From the NCBI RefSeq assembly GCF_029350975.1, contig NZ_JARKMR010000008.1, forward strand, positions 62,001 to 126,000: a DNA stretch of 64,000 bases, in the 5' to 3' direction. This document shows, in pieces, positions 26,956 to 35,979 of this stretch (within the stretch, counting starts at the first letter, position 1; each line of letters starts with the position of its first letter). Made by a program: the position numbers and the translations under genes. The DNA is from Maribacter zhoushanensis. GTDB taxonomy: Bacteria; Bacteroidota; Bacteroidia; Flavobacteriales; Flavobacteriaceae. The notes under the pieces were generated by a model. That model made no database searches and was not told the origin of the DNA. It saw nothing but the letters and a program-made list of their open reading frames with translations.

Positions 26956-27730
26956 AGGTTACCGAATGTTTTGCTTTGACCGATTGTAAAATTGTGGCTA
27001 GCACATTTTCATCGCCATTAGTAAAAAATTGATGCGCGCCCATTACTGCAGAACTAGTCAATAAGTCATTATGCTCCAACACTGATTTCGTTTGTCTTGC
27101 CACTGCCTGACCAGAATCTATAATAGTAACGTTCTCTGGCAACATTTTTTTCAACAACGGTATTAAGTATGGATAATGCGTACAGCCTAATACAAGATAA
27201 TCCATTCCCTTCTCAAGCATAGGCGTAATGTAACGCTCTAAAAGACGATACAAATCTTCACTATCCAAATTACCACTTTCTATCATTTCAACCAGACCAG
27301 TGCCACGCTGTTCTAATACGGTAATACCCTCTGTGTGATTTTTAGAAGTACTATGAAACAAACTACTAGACAAAGTACCTTTTGTAGCTAGCACTCCAAC
27401 TATTTTAGATCTTGTATTTATAGCAGCTGGTTTTATAGCCGGTTCTATACCAATAAAAGGCACATCATAATTTGATCGTAAGTAGTCTATTGCATTTGTC
27501 GTTGCCGTATTACAGGCAACGACTATTAATTTACAACCTTGACTTAACAAGTATTCTGTATTCTTTATGCTAAGCGCCAATATTTGTTCTGCCGGTTTTT
27601 CACCATATGGGGCATTCTTACTATCTGCCAAATAAATACATTCTTCAAAAGGCAAAAGCTCTTGAATCTCTCCCCAAATAGATGTTCCACCAATGCCTGA
27701 ATCAAAAATACCTATACGCTTATCATCCAT
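26942..27730 (-). CDS. murI: Glutamate racemase
   Basis: Supplies D-glutamate for peptidoglycan by cofactor-independent two-base catalysis. The 262-residue protein has IGIFDSGIGGTSIW at the N-terminus, VVACNTATTNAIDYL with the first catalytic Cys, and VLGCTHYPYLIPLL with the second Cys and adjacent His. The length is normal. Its 3' end overlaps folA by 14 bp on the opposite strand; the PafA-like gene ends one base upstream of its start. Confidence 0.97.
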   Translation of the reverse strand: MDDKRIGIFDSGIGGTSIWGEIQELLPFEECIYLADSKNAPYGEKPAEQILALSIKNTEYLLSQGCKLIVVACNTATTNAIDYLRSNYDVPFIGIEPAIKPAAINTRSKIVGVLATKGTLSSSLFHSTSKNHTEGITVLEQRGTGLVEMIESGNLDSEDLYRLLERYITPMLEKGMDYLVLGCTHYPYLIPLLKKMLPENVTIIDSGQAVARQTKSVLEHNDLLTSSAVMGAHQFFTNGDENVLATILQSVKAKHSVTFKDF

Positions 27731-27731
27731 A

Positions 27732-29405
27732 TTATTTTATCACCTCTGTTATAGGTTTACCTGTTGTTCCATTAGGAAAAGATATACCTAACAATGCCGA
27801 AATGGTTGGTGCAATATCAGGAATCTCTGTTCTATTAATAGTTGAACCTGACTTTATGCCCTTTCCATAAAATAACAATGGCGCATGTGTATCATAAATT
27901 TGAGGCGATCCATGAGTAGACCCTGTAGTACTGTAAGAAATATATCCTGGTTTTAAAACCACCAATACATCACCAGATCTCTTTTGGTTATAACCGTTCT
28001 GTAAAATATGTGGAATACCAGAAGTGTAGACATTACTCCACATTTGATTTGCCGTATATACTCTATCAATAGCATCATAACCTAAAACTTCTTGTGCTAT
28101 TTCCACTTGAACCTCTGCCAAACTAAGATCTAGATTTTTTACAATTTTATGATCTAAGAATATTTGATTATTAGAATAGTTCTTAATGATATCCTCTGTA
28201 CCATATTTATACTGTAAAAACTCGTTCAATCTCTTCTTATTTGCAGCCGTATCTATATAACCAGATGGTATTTTTTCACTCTTTAAATACGTTGGTACTT
28301 CAACAGCGCCATGATCTGCGGTTAAAAATAAGGTATACTCACCTTCACCTATTTGCTTATCCAATGCTTTAAACAATCTTTCTAAATCTGCATCTAACCT
28401 TAAATAAGTATCTTGAATTTCCTTAGAATTTACCCCGTACATATGACCAACATAATCTGTACTAGAAAAACTTACTGCAAGAAAATCTGTAATATCATCT
28501 TTACCCAAATTTTCTTGTTTCAAAGCTTCTATAGCAAAATCGGCCGTTAATGAATTTCCATAAGGTGTAGCCTTAATGATATCAAAACTCTTATTCTTAT
28601 CTAAAAGTTCTGCAGGGTTATGAGGAAATGAGGTTGAGGTTTCTCCATCAAATTTTCCTTCAAATAAATTATTATCCGTTCCACTCTCTTTATACTCTTT
28701 TATATCCTTTAAAGTATTCCATACTTTCTTATATGATTGCGCTGTACCTGATGAATTGAAATCATTTACCCATTTAGGCAATTGTGTCATATAAAATGAA
28801 CTTGTTATCCAATTACCTTCATCTGCACCATGAAACCAGTATGCAGCGTTAGCTGTATGACCACCTGGCAATACAGCGCCTCTATCCTTCAAGGCAATAG
28901 CAATCGTCTTTCCTTTCATTTGGTTACTTAAACGAACTTCATCGGTTATAGTGGTAACACCCATACGATGAGGGGACATTTTACCGGCATCTGCAGTGGT
29001 ACCAACAGAAGTAAAAGTATCATCACTTGCGCAATATACACTAGCATCTGTTTCCTTATCATACCAATTGTTACCAATAATACCATGTACTGCAGGCGTA
29101 GTACCAGTATATACCGATGTATGCCCAGGCCCTGTACTTGTTGGGGCGTAGTTGAAATGATTATTCTTACAATTAAAACCTTGCTCAACAAGCCTTTTAA
29201 AACCATCATTACCAAAATGATTATAAAAACGAGTTAAATAATCATAACGCATTTGATCCACTACAATACCTACTACCAATTTAGGCTTGACCCTTAAAAG
29301 GTTGTCATTGGTATTTTCCTTATTTTTCTTTTGTGCGCTTAAAACACTTACAAATAACATCGTGCTTACAAACAAAGAAGCAACAAAATAATTTTTCATT
29401 TTCAT
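27732..29405 (-). CDS. PafA-like alkaline phosphatase / phosphodiesterase superfamily protein
   Basis: Periplasmic phosphate-releasing metalloenzyme related to the phosphate-irrepressible alkaline phosphatase PafA of Elizabethkingia. From the ATG at 29405 (557 residues) a signal peptide (MKMKNYFVASLFVSTMLFVSVLSAQ) leads to KLVVGIVVDQMRYDYLTRFYNHFGNDGFKRL, whose Asp binds zinc. The catalytic-Thr motif NYAPTSTGPGHTSVYTGTTPAVHGIIGNNWYDKET follows. Further zinc ligands are LAVSFSSTDYVGHMYG, TLFLTADHGAVE and GSTHGSPQIYDTHAPLLF. The Asn of GNNWY corresponds to the active-site Asn that selects phosphomonoesters. The longer frame to 29426 is less likely. Confidence 0.9.
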   Translation of the reverse strand: MKMKNYFVASLFVSTMLFVSVLSAQKKNKENTNDNLLRVKPKLVVGIVVDQMRYDYLTRFYNHFGNDGFKRLVEQGFNCKNNHFNYAPTSTGPGHTSVYTGTTPAVHGIIGNNWYDKETDASVYCASDDTFTSVGTTADAGKMSPHRMGVTTITDEVRLSNQMKGKTIAIALKDRGAVLPGGHTANAAYWFHGADEGNWITSSFYMTQLPKWVNDFNSSGTAQSYKKVWNTLKDIKEYKESGTDNNLFEGKFDGETSTSFPHNPAELLDKNKSFDIIKATPYGNSLTADFAIEALKQENLGKDDITDFLAVSFSSTDYVGHMYGVNSKEIQDTYLRLDADLERLFKALDKQIGEGEYTLFLTADHGAVEVPTYLKSEKIPSGYIDTAANKKRLNEFLQYKYGTEDIIKNYSNNQIFLDHKIVKNLDLSLAEVQVEIAQEVLGYDAIDRVYTANQMWSNVYTSGIPHILQNGYNQKRSGDVLVVLKPGYISYSTTGSTHGSPQIYDTHAPLLFYGKGIKSGSTINRTEIPDIAPTISALLGISFPNGTTGKPITEVIK

Positions 29406-29516
29406 TGAGATAGGATTGTAGCACAAATGTAAATAATTTACACCTTTAAAGATTAAACGGAGGTTAAATCAAGTCCTTTATTGTTATTTTTACCGTAAGA
29501 ATTTTATTTTTAATAA

Positions 29517-30254
29517 ATGAACTATTTAGCATCTGTAGGAAGCTATGCAATTATGATCCGTGAGGTTTTCAAAAAACCAACCAAATGGAGAATAATGAAG
29601 TCACTTATACTCAAGGAAATAGATGAGTTGATTTTTAGCTCATTAGGTATTATTATTTTTATTTCCTTTTTTATTGGTGCCGTTGTAGCCATACAAACAG
29701 CACTTAACCTTACCAACCCGTTAATACCAAGAGACCTCATCGGTTTTGCAACGCGCCAGTCGGTTATTTTAGAGTTTGCACCAACTTTCGTTTCTATTAT
29801 AATGGCAGGTAAAGTAGGATCCTATATTACTTCTAGTATTGGTACAATGCGTGTTACAGAGCAAATAGATGCTTTAGAGGTCATGGGCGTAAACTCATTG
29901 AACTATTTAGTATTCCCTAAAATTATTGCCATGTTATTCTATCCCTTTGCCATTGCAATTTCTATGTATGTAGGAATATTTGGTGGATGGATGGCCGGAG
30001 TATTTGGAGGATTTTTGACCAGTGAAGATTTTATCACCGGGCTACAATCAGATTTTGTTCCTTTTCATATAGCATACGCGTTCGTAAAAACCTTAATTTT
30101 TGCCTTTGTTATTGCTACCATTCCTTCTTTTCATGGTTTTTATATGAAAGGCGGAGCACTAGAAGTTGGTAAAGCAAGTACAACTTCATTCGTTTGGACG
30201 AGTGTTGTAATTATCATTCTTAATTATATTTTAACTCAACTTTTACTAGGATAA
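29517..30254 (+). CDS. MlaE-family ABC permease
   Basis: Inner-membrane permease of a phospholipid or lipid trafficking ABC transporter. The 245-residue protein has the MlaE hallmarks: a long amphipathic N-terminus, SSLGIIIFISFFIGAVVAIQTALNLTNP, FAPTFVSIIMAGKVGSYITSSIGTMRVTEQIDALEVMGVNSLNYLVFPKIIAM, and about five membrane segments. It overlaps the ATPase gene at a shared ATAATGA junction. No MCE-domain (MlaD) gene is present in the window, so the periplasmic part must be elsewhere. Confidence 0.94.
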   Translation: MNYLASVGSYAIMIREVFKKPTKWRIMKSLILKEIDELIFSSLGIIIFISFFIGAVVAIQTALNLTNPLIPRDLIGFATRQSVILEFAPTFVSIIMAGKVGSYITSSIGTMRVTEQIDALEVMGVNSLNYLVFPKIIAMLFYPFAIAISMYVGIFGGWMAGVFGGFLTSEDFITGLQSDFVPFHIAYAFVKTLIFAFVIATIPSFHGFYMKGGALEVGKASTTSFVWTSVVIIILNYILTQLLLG

Positions 30255-31021
30255 TGATAGAGGTACGAGACATACATAAATCTTTTGGCGATGCTCATAT
30301 TCTTAAGGGCATAACCACCACTTTTGAAAAAGGAAAGACAAATTTAGTTATTGGACAAAGTGGATCCGGTAAAACCGTTTTTCTAAAATGTTTACTAGGT
30401 CTTTTTGAACCAGAAGAAGGTGGTATTGCCTACGATGGCAAACTATACTCTGAACATACCGATGATGAAAAGCGCGATTTAAGACAAGAAATGGGTATGG
30501 TATTCCAAGGCAGCGCCCTTTTTGATAGTATGACTGTGGAAGGCAATGTCATGTTTCCTTTAGAGATGTTTACCAAGCAATCTAAATCTGAAATGAAAGA
30601 ACGCGTAGATGCTGTTCTTAAAAGAGTGAAACTAATAGATGCCCATCATAAGTTCCCATCGGAGATTTCTGGTGGTATGCAAAAACGTGTAGCTATTGCG
30701 CGAGCTATAGTTATGAATCCGAAATATCTTTTTTGTGATGAACCAAATTCTGGTTTAGACCCAAAAACTGCGATTGTTATTGATGACCTGATTAAAGAAA
30801 TCACCGAAGAATACAATATTACCACGGTCATAAATACGCATGACATGAACTCTGTAATGCAAATTGGGGAAAAAATTATATTTCTAAAGGACGGACTTTT
30901 AGAATGGGAAGGTACTAAGAACGAAATCTTTAAAACCGATAATGAAGCTGTAACTAATTTTGTGTATTCATCTGACCTTTTCAAGAAGGTACGCCAAATG
31001 TATATACAAGAACAAAATTAG
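30254..31021 (+). CDS. MlaF-type ABC ATPase
   Basis: ATP-binding partner of the MlaE permease. The 255-residue protein has a Walker A GQSGSGKTVFLKC (about 34-46), a Q-loop VFQGSALFD, the signature EISGGMQKRVAIARAI, Walker B YLFCDEPNSGLDP, and the switch histidine in INTHDMNSVM. The start codon overlaps the permease stop, so the two are a two-gene operon. The end overlaps the convergent DUF389 gene by 4 bp. Confidence 0.95.
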   Translation: MIEVRDIHKSFGDAHILKGITTTFEKGKTNLVIGQSGSGKTVFLKCLLGLFEPEEGGIAYDGKLYSEHTDDEKRDLRQEMGMVFQGSALFDSMTVEGNVMFPLEMFTKQSKSEMKERVDAVLKRVKLIDAHHKFPSEISGGMQKRVAIARAIVMNPKYLFCDEPNSGLDPKTAIVIDDLIKEITEEYNITTVINTHDMNSVMQIGEKIIFLKDGLLEWEGTKNEIFKTDNEAVTNFVYSSDLFKKVRQMYIQEQN

Positions 31022-32487
31022 TCTTCAGGCATTTCCTTTATTTGAATTTTCTCATTACTCAATCTAAGTCTCAGCCATTCTTGTAGTTTAGCCATATCCT
31101 TAACGGTTTCGGCTCTCTTAGCTTCCTTTTTCCAGGTTACCTCAAACAACGGAATACTATCTGTCTTCGTAAAATCTGTTGAAATTAAATAAGCATAACC
31201 TATTCGATCTAAATTTTCATAATTGGTCTTTGCTTCAAGACTAATTTCTTGAAATGGAATTTGATTTGATGAAATTTGATTTAGACGCATTAACTCAGTT
31301 TCTAGAACCTGTATTTTCTCATCTTTACTGGTCAATATACTTTTCTGAGATTCATATAACTCATTTACATATTTAAGTTCATTTGCCTCATCGCTTCTAG
31401 AACCTTGAACAACAGCAAGCTCAGTACCGTTTAATTGTTTATAATCTGCCATTTGTGTACGCCACGTGGCAATTACATTTTCAGGTATACCTTCGTTACC
31501 CATAAAAAACAATTCTATTTTAGAATTACCTTCATCATCATAAACCACCTCACTAAAATCTCTTAAAAATTTACCTTCTCCAGTAAATTGATATGGCTGT
31601 ATTTTTTCTGTAATAAAAGCTTCTGCATCCCTATTGAACAATGATTTTTTAAATACATTGTAAAATGTAAATCCTGCAGGTATCATTACCAATACAGCCA
31701 ATAAAGAAGCTAACCTAGCTATTAATTTTCTTCGTTGCGAATTCACGTAACGAACCATAGGGAATTTCAAGAGCTTTATCACCAAAAAGGTCGCCAAGGC
31801 TATAAAAATAGTATTGATAATAAACAAGTACATTGCACCCCTAGCATACTCCCAGTTTCCAATAGCTAAACCAAATCCTACAGTACATAAAGGCGGCATT
31901 AATGCCGTTGCAATTGCAACACCAAAAATAACACTGGCTATGGTACCTTTTTTAGCACGGGCTATTACCAATGCCAAACCACCAAAAAATGCTATTAAAA
32001 CATCTCTAATATCTGGTTCAGTTCTAGCTAAAAGTTCAGAAGACTCATCCCTTAAAGGGAAAAAGCGATAGAATAAATATGCGGTAATGACACTGAGTAC
32101 CACCATTACCGCAAAGTTCTTTAATGATCTTTTTAAAGTATCTATATCATTGATTGCCACAGACATCCCTATTCCTAGAATAGGTCCCATTAGTGGCGAT
32201 ATTAACATGGCACCAATTACTACAGCTGTAGAATTGGCATTAAGACCAATGGATGCAATAAAAATGGAACAAATCAAAATCCAAGAAGTATGCCCCTTAA
32301 AAGGTATATCAGCAATAATAGCTTCTTTAGTTGCTTGCTGATCTGTATTGGTTCTAATATCCAACAGCTCAGAAAGAAACTTTTTCACACTACCTAAAAG
32401 ACCTTGAAAATCTTTCTTTACTTCTTCACTACCTCCACCTTCATTACTAGTAGGGGCAATATTATCTTGATTAAGATTGTTCTCCAT
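31018..32487 (-). CDS. DUF389 membrane protein
   Basis: The 489-residue inner-membrane protein has the DUF389 core at about 70-240 with ASIGLNANSTAVVIGAMLISPLMGPILGIGMSVAINDIDTLKRS and the later SVIFGVAIATALMPPLCTVGFGLAIGNW, about six membrane helices in all. It ends with a long soluble C-terminal half (about 285-489) containing a coiled-coil-like stretch. The family is widespread and its function is not established. It is the last gene of a run with manC, sprT-like and SDR genes, each separated by 1-3 bp. Confidence 0.88.
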   Translation of the reverse strand: MENNLNQDNIAPTSNEGGGSEEVKKDFQGLLGSVKKFLSELLDIRTNTDQQATKEAIIADIPFKGHTSWILICSIFIASIGLNANSTAVVIGAMLISPLMGPILGIGMSVAINDIDTLKRSLKNFAVMVVLSVITAYLFYRFFPLRDESSELLARTEPDIRDVLIAFFGGLALVIARAKKGTIASVIFGVAIATALMPPLCTVGFGLAIGNWEYARGAMYLFIINTIFIALATFLVIKLLKFPMVRYVNSQRRKLIARLASLLAVLVMIPAGFTFYNVFKKSLFNRDAEAFITEKIQPYQFTGEGKFLRDFSEVVYDDEGNSKIELFFMGNEGIPENVIATWRTQMADYKQLNGTELAVVQGSRSDEANELKYVNELYESQKSILTSKDEKIQVLETELMRLNQISSNQIPFQEISLEAKTNYENLDRIGYAYLISTDFTKTDSIPLFEVTWKKEAKRAETVKDMAKLQEWLRLRLSNEKIQIKEMPED

Positions 32488-32489
32488 AT

Positions 32490-33569
32490 TTAAGCGAATT
32501 CATCACCAAAGGTATCTTTTACCTTATTTAAAACCTGTTTAATATCTTGCTCTTTAGTTTTAGGATAAATTAAAAGCACTTCATCTTTATCAACTATAAT
32601 ATAATCATTTAATCCATCTACAACTACAACCTTACCGGCTTTGGACCTTATCATGTTACCACTAGCGTCTTGCGTTAATACTTTCGCATTTACAATAGCA
32701 TTTTTGTTATCATCTTTGTCCAACTTATCATATAATGAACCCCAAGTACCTAAATCGTTCCAATCAAAAGTAGCCTCTTTAACGTAGATAGCTTTTGAGT
32801 TCTCCAAAATTGCATAATCAATAGAAATATTTTCAGCCTTTGGATAATTCTCAGAGATAAATTTCTTTTCATCGTCTGTATTATAGCATACTAAACCATC
32901 TCTGAATAACGCATATTGTTTAGGTTGAAAATTTTGAAATGCATTGACAATAGTTTTTGCACTCCACATAAAAATTCCTGCATTCCACAAGAAATTACCT
33001 TGAGCAAGAAAATCTTTGGCAGTTTCATAATCAGGTTTTTCTCTAAACTGATTTACTTTTTTAATTGAGGCTGTATCTGCTTTATTAGACTCTATATAAC
33101 CAAACCCTGTATTAGGAAAAGAAGGCTTAATACCTAATGTACATAAAACATCTTCTGTTTCACATTTTTTAAAACACGCCGTAACATCTTTTGCAAAGGC
33201 ATCCTCATCTTCAATCCAATGATCACTTGGTGCCACAATCATAACCGCATCTTCATTCATCTTCTGAATTTTCATAGCAGCATATAAAATACAAGGTGCT
33301 GTATTTCTCATTGCAGGCTCAAGAACTACCTGTTCTTGCTTCACCATTGGCAATTGCTCTAACACTAAATCATTATAACGTTCATTGGTAAGAATTAAAA
33401 TATTCTCGGTAGGTACAAATTTATTTAACCTTTGAAACGTTTTCTGAATAAGGGTATCACCTGTACCCAACATATCATGAAATTGTTTTGGATTTTCACT
33501 TGTACTTATTGGCCAGAATCTTGACCCTACTCCTCCTGCCATTAAAACGGCATAATAATTTTTATTCAT
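32490..33569 (-). CDS. manC: Mannose-1-phosphate guanylyltransferase
   Basis: Makes GDP-mannose from mannose-1-phosphate and GTP for surface polysaccharides. The 359-residue protein has AGGVGSRFWPISTSENPKQFHDMLG (activator and nucleotide loop), VMIVAPSDHWI, TGFGYIE, FREKPDYETA and NAGIFMWSA, all in the order of the type I enzyme. It lacks the C-terminal phosphomannose isomerase domain of the bifunctional form. The product could feed GDP-fucose, capsule or glycoprotein synthesis. It sits in a tightly packed run of minus-strand genes. Confidence 0.93.
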   Translation of the reverse strand: MNKNYYAVLMAGGVGSRFWPISTSENPKQFHDMLGTGDTLIQKTFQRLNKFVPTENILILTNERYNDLVLEQLPMVKQEQVVLEPAMRNTAPCILYAAMKIQKMNEDAVMIVAPSDHWIEDEDAFAKDVTACFKKCETEDVLCTLGIKPSFPNTGFGYIESNKADTASIKKVNQFREKPDYETAKDFLAQGNFLWNAGIFMWSAKTIVNAFQNFQPKQYALFRDGLVCYNTDDEKKFISENYPKAENISIDYAILENSKAIYVKEATFDWNDLGTWGSLYDKLDKDDNKNAIVNAKVLTQDASGNMIRSKAGKVVVVDGLNDYIIVDKDEVLLIYPKTKEQDIKQVLNKVKDTFGDEFA

Positions 33570-33570
33570 G

Positions 33571-34173
33571 TCAGCTTTTTATTAATTCTACTTCAGCATT
33601 TGGTTGAAATAAAAACATCCTTCCTGTAGATATTTCTATACACTCATAACGCTTGGTTCGTTTATTTCCTTTTTTAAATAATTTCCCATTATAGATGCGA
33701 AAAACACACCCTATTGGTAATTCGTAAACGTAAGTTTTTTCCGATTGTTGTTCATCGAATTGTTTTAAAGCAATAGATAACTGAGCATCAGTACTACTAC
33801 TTGCTTTAGGATTTTTAAAATGTCTAGCTAATAATGGCAATAGTTGAGAAGGGAATATCTCTGGTCTAATAAACGGAAGCATTAAATATTGAAATGTTTT
33901 TTTCCATTCTAAGCCATGCGGCTTAATATTGCGTCCATACTTCTCAAATGCTATTAAATGAGCTATTTCATGTATTAAAGTAATTAAGAACCTGTATTTA
34001 TTTAAAGAAGCGTTTACCGTAATTTGATGATTACCATCTTTTCTTCTTCTATAATCTCCATGCCTAGTTACCCTTTCATTAACAATTTTTAAATGCACCT
34101 GACTATCCTTAATTAGTTCAAAACAAGGACTAACCGCTAATTCTGGAAGATATTTGGCTAATGTTTGCTGCAT
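33571..34173 (-). CDS. SprT-like zinc-binding protein
   Basis: The 200-residue protein contains HEIAHLIAF (zinc His68, catalytic Glu69, His72), with a third likely ligand in KPHGLEWKK. The layout is that of the SprT-like/Spartan-type metallopeptidase fold. The C-terminal part (about 145-200) contains the strands PIGCVFRIYNGKLFKKGNKR and CIEISTGRMFLFQPNAEVELI but no obvious Cys zinc ribbon. Function is unproven; proteolysis of DNA-protein crosslinks is the role of some family members. It lies 1 bp from manC and 2 bp from the SDR gene. Confidence 0.85.
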   Translation of the reverse strand: MQQTLAKYLPELAVSPCFELIKDSQVHLKIVNERVTRHGDYRRRKDGNHQITVNASLNKYRFLITLIHEIAHLIAFEKYGRNIKPHGLEWKKTFQYLMLPFIRPEIFPSQLLPLLARHFKNPKASSSTDAQLSIALKQFDEQQSEKTYVYELPIGCVFRIYNGKLFKKGNKRTKRYECIEISTGRMFLFQPNAEVELIKS

Positions 34174-34175
34174 TA

Positions 34176-34856
34176 TTATGGTGTACTACTACTAACCTGC
34201 AAAATTTTACCGTTATACATTTTCTGCCCTTTTAAGGCAAAATCCATTACATACTCTGCCATTTCTTTTGCACTTACCGGAGCTTCATAACCCGGAAATG
34301 CTTCTTCTAACATTTCTGTTTGTACGGCACCTAAAGCCAAAGCGTTAAATGACGGACCCGTTTCTTTAAATTCTTCTGCAAGTAATTCTGTTAACGTCAA
34401 CACTGCTCCTTTACTTGAACTGTAGGCTGAAAGTCCTGGAAACTTAGCACTACCCTGTATACCACCCATAGAACTTATAGTTAATACATGCCCAGTTTTA
34501 TTCATGAACGGAATTACCAGTCTTGTCATAGCAGCTACACCAAATACATTTACATCATATACCGCCTTAAATTCCTCTTCCGTTAGTTCTAGAAATGGCT
34601 TATTAATCAGTTTACCCGCGTTATTTATAAGTGCTAAAACTTTAGCATTTTTATCTTTTAAAAACTTAGAAAGACCATCTCTACTTTCTTTAGCTGAAAC
34701 ATCAAATGAAAATGTTTCAATATTTTTATGATTAAGATTCTTGATCGGCTCTTCATTCCTAGATAGGGCTAAAACCATATACCCGGCGTCAGCTAATAAT
34801 TTGCTTAGCTCAAACCCTATTCCCCTACTAGTACCAGTTACAATGATGTACTCCAT
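34176..34856 (-). CDS. Short-chain dehydrogenase/reductase
   Basis: The 226-residue NAD(P)-dependent oxidoreductase has the cofactor motif TGTSRGIG (7-14), NNAG near 86-89, the catalytic Ser in TISSMGGIQG, and the YxxxK pair YSSSK. The substrate cannot be read from the sequence. Its start codon overlaps the stop of the M28 peptidase gene (shared base 34856), so they are translated from one message. Confidence 0.9.
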   Translation of the reverse strand: MEYIIVTGTSRGIGFELSKLLADAGYMVLALSRNEEPIKNLNHKNIETFSFDVSAKESRDGLSKFLKDKNAKVLALINNAGKLINKPFLELTEEEFKAVYDVNVFGVAAMTRLVIPFMNKTGHVLTISSMGGIQGSAKFPGLSAYSSSKGAVLTLTELLAEEFKETGPSFNALALGAVQTEMLEEAFPGYEAPVSAKEMAEYVMDFALKGQKMYNGKILQVSSSTP

Positions 34857-35893
34857 TAGTTATACTTTACTTCTTTTACCGGTGCATTAACAATACCTTC
34901 TAGCATTGGCACAGATTCATTTACAATTTTAGCCATAAATTCATAATCCATCAATGATGCTTCATCTCCTACTTTATGGTACTCTCCAAAGTTGGTGAAA
35001 TCAAAAGAACTAAAGGTTTGTGACGGCACATTAAATTCATCATGGAATGGCGCATTATCAGAACGTCTAAATAAATTAAATTCCTTTGCCTTTGGAAGAA
35101 ATCCTACCAATTTTTTGTCAGCATAGCCATTACTGATTTCAGCTAGATTAGATAATTCATAACCAGTTAAATACAAACTATGATCTTTGTCTTGCATTGG
35201 CACACCAACCATTTCAAAATTTAGCATCGTATACAAATCAATATTTTGATCTTTTAATTTTTTAGCCAAATACTTAGAGCCTACCAATCCTTTTTCTTCT
35301 GCTGTAAAAAGGGCGAAGATTATACTTCTTTTATTGTTTTTTTGTCTACCAAAGTATTTAGCAAATTCTAAAACCGCAGTAGTACCTGATGCATTGTCAT
35401 TAGCTCCATTTGCTATAGTATCATCTCCGTTTCCACTAATTAAACCGATATGGTCATAATGTGCACCAATAACAACAAACTCATTTTTTAATTCTACATC
35501 TGTACCAGGCAAATACCCTACTACATTATAAGCCACCCCATCACTATAATTTTCTAATGTATCCTTATATGATTCAAAATAAGGTAGAATATTATTGTTC
35601 TTAAATACATTTTGAATAAAATCTGCAGCTCTTGCAATTCCGTCACTACCAGTATCCCTTCCCTCCAATTCATCTGAAGTCAAGAAAGTCATGGTTTTTT
35701 CTATATCAATTGATGATGCCTTGGCAGATACTTTTGACTTTACACTTTCTAATGGTACATCTTTGGATGTAGGTAGAACCGAACCTTTTACACCTTTTGG
35801 ATTTGTGGGGTTCAATACCGTAGACTGATCAACTTTTGTGCTACCACAACTTAAAAGTAAAAAACTAAAAAAAGCTACATATATATGTTTCAT
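34856..35893 (-). CDS. M28-family zinc aminopeptidase, lipoprotein
   Basis: The 345-residue protein has a lipoprotein signal peptide (LLSCGSTK, lipidated Cys16) and an M28 peptidase domain. The zinc and catalytic residues appear as VIGAHYDHIG, GANDNASGTTAVLEFA, FALFTAEEKGLVGSKYLA, and late DNAPFH and HKVGDEASL. It probably cleaves peptides in the periplasm or at the cell surface. A terminator and the pdhC gene lie upstream, so this gene should have its own promoter. Confidence 0.9.
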   Translation of the reverse strand: MKHIYVAFFSFLLLSCGSTKVDQSTVLNPTNPKGVKGSVLPTSKDVPLESVKSKVSAKASSIDIEKTMTFLTSDELEGRDTGSDGIARAADFIQNVFKNNNILPYFESYKDTLENYSDGVAYNVVGYLPGTDVELKNEFVVIGAHYDHIGLISGNGDDTIANGANDNASGTTAVLEFAKYFGRQKNNKRSIIFALFTAEEKGLVGSKYLAKKLKDQNIDLYTMLNFEMVGVPMQDKDHSLYLTGYELSNLAEISNGYADKKLVGFLPKAKEFNLFRRSDNAPFHDEFNVPSQTFSSFDFTNFGEYHKVGDEASLMDYEFMAKIVNESVPMLEGIVNAPVKEVKYN

Positions 35894-35921
35894 TATCTCA
35901 TTTCATTTGAAAATATAAAGA

Positions 35922-35954
35922 TAAAAAAAAGCATCCCGATGAAAGGATGCTTTT
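35922..35954 (-). terminator. Terminator of the pdhA-pdhC transcript
   Basis: The inverted repeat AGCATCC / GGATGCT (35930-35936 with 35945-35951) with an 8-nt loop is followed on the minus strand by a run of eight T. It lies about 26 bp past the pdhC stop. Confidence 0.8.
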
Positions 35955-35979
35955 CTAATTCTATTTTAAAATCAGTGTT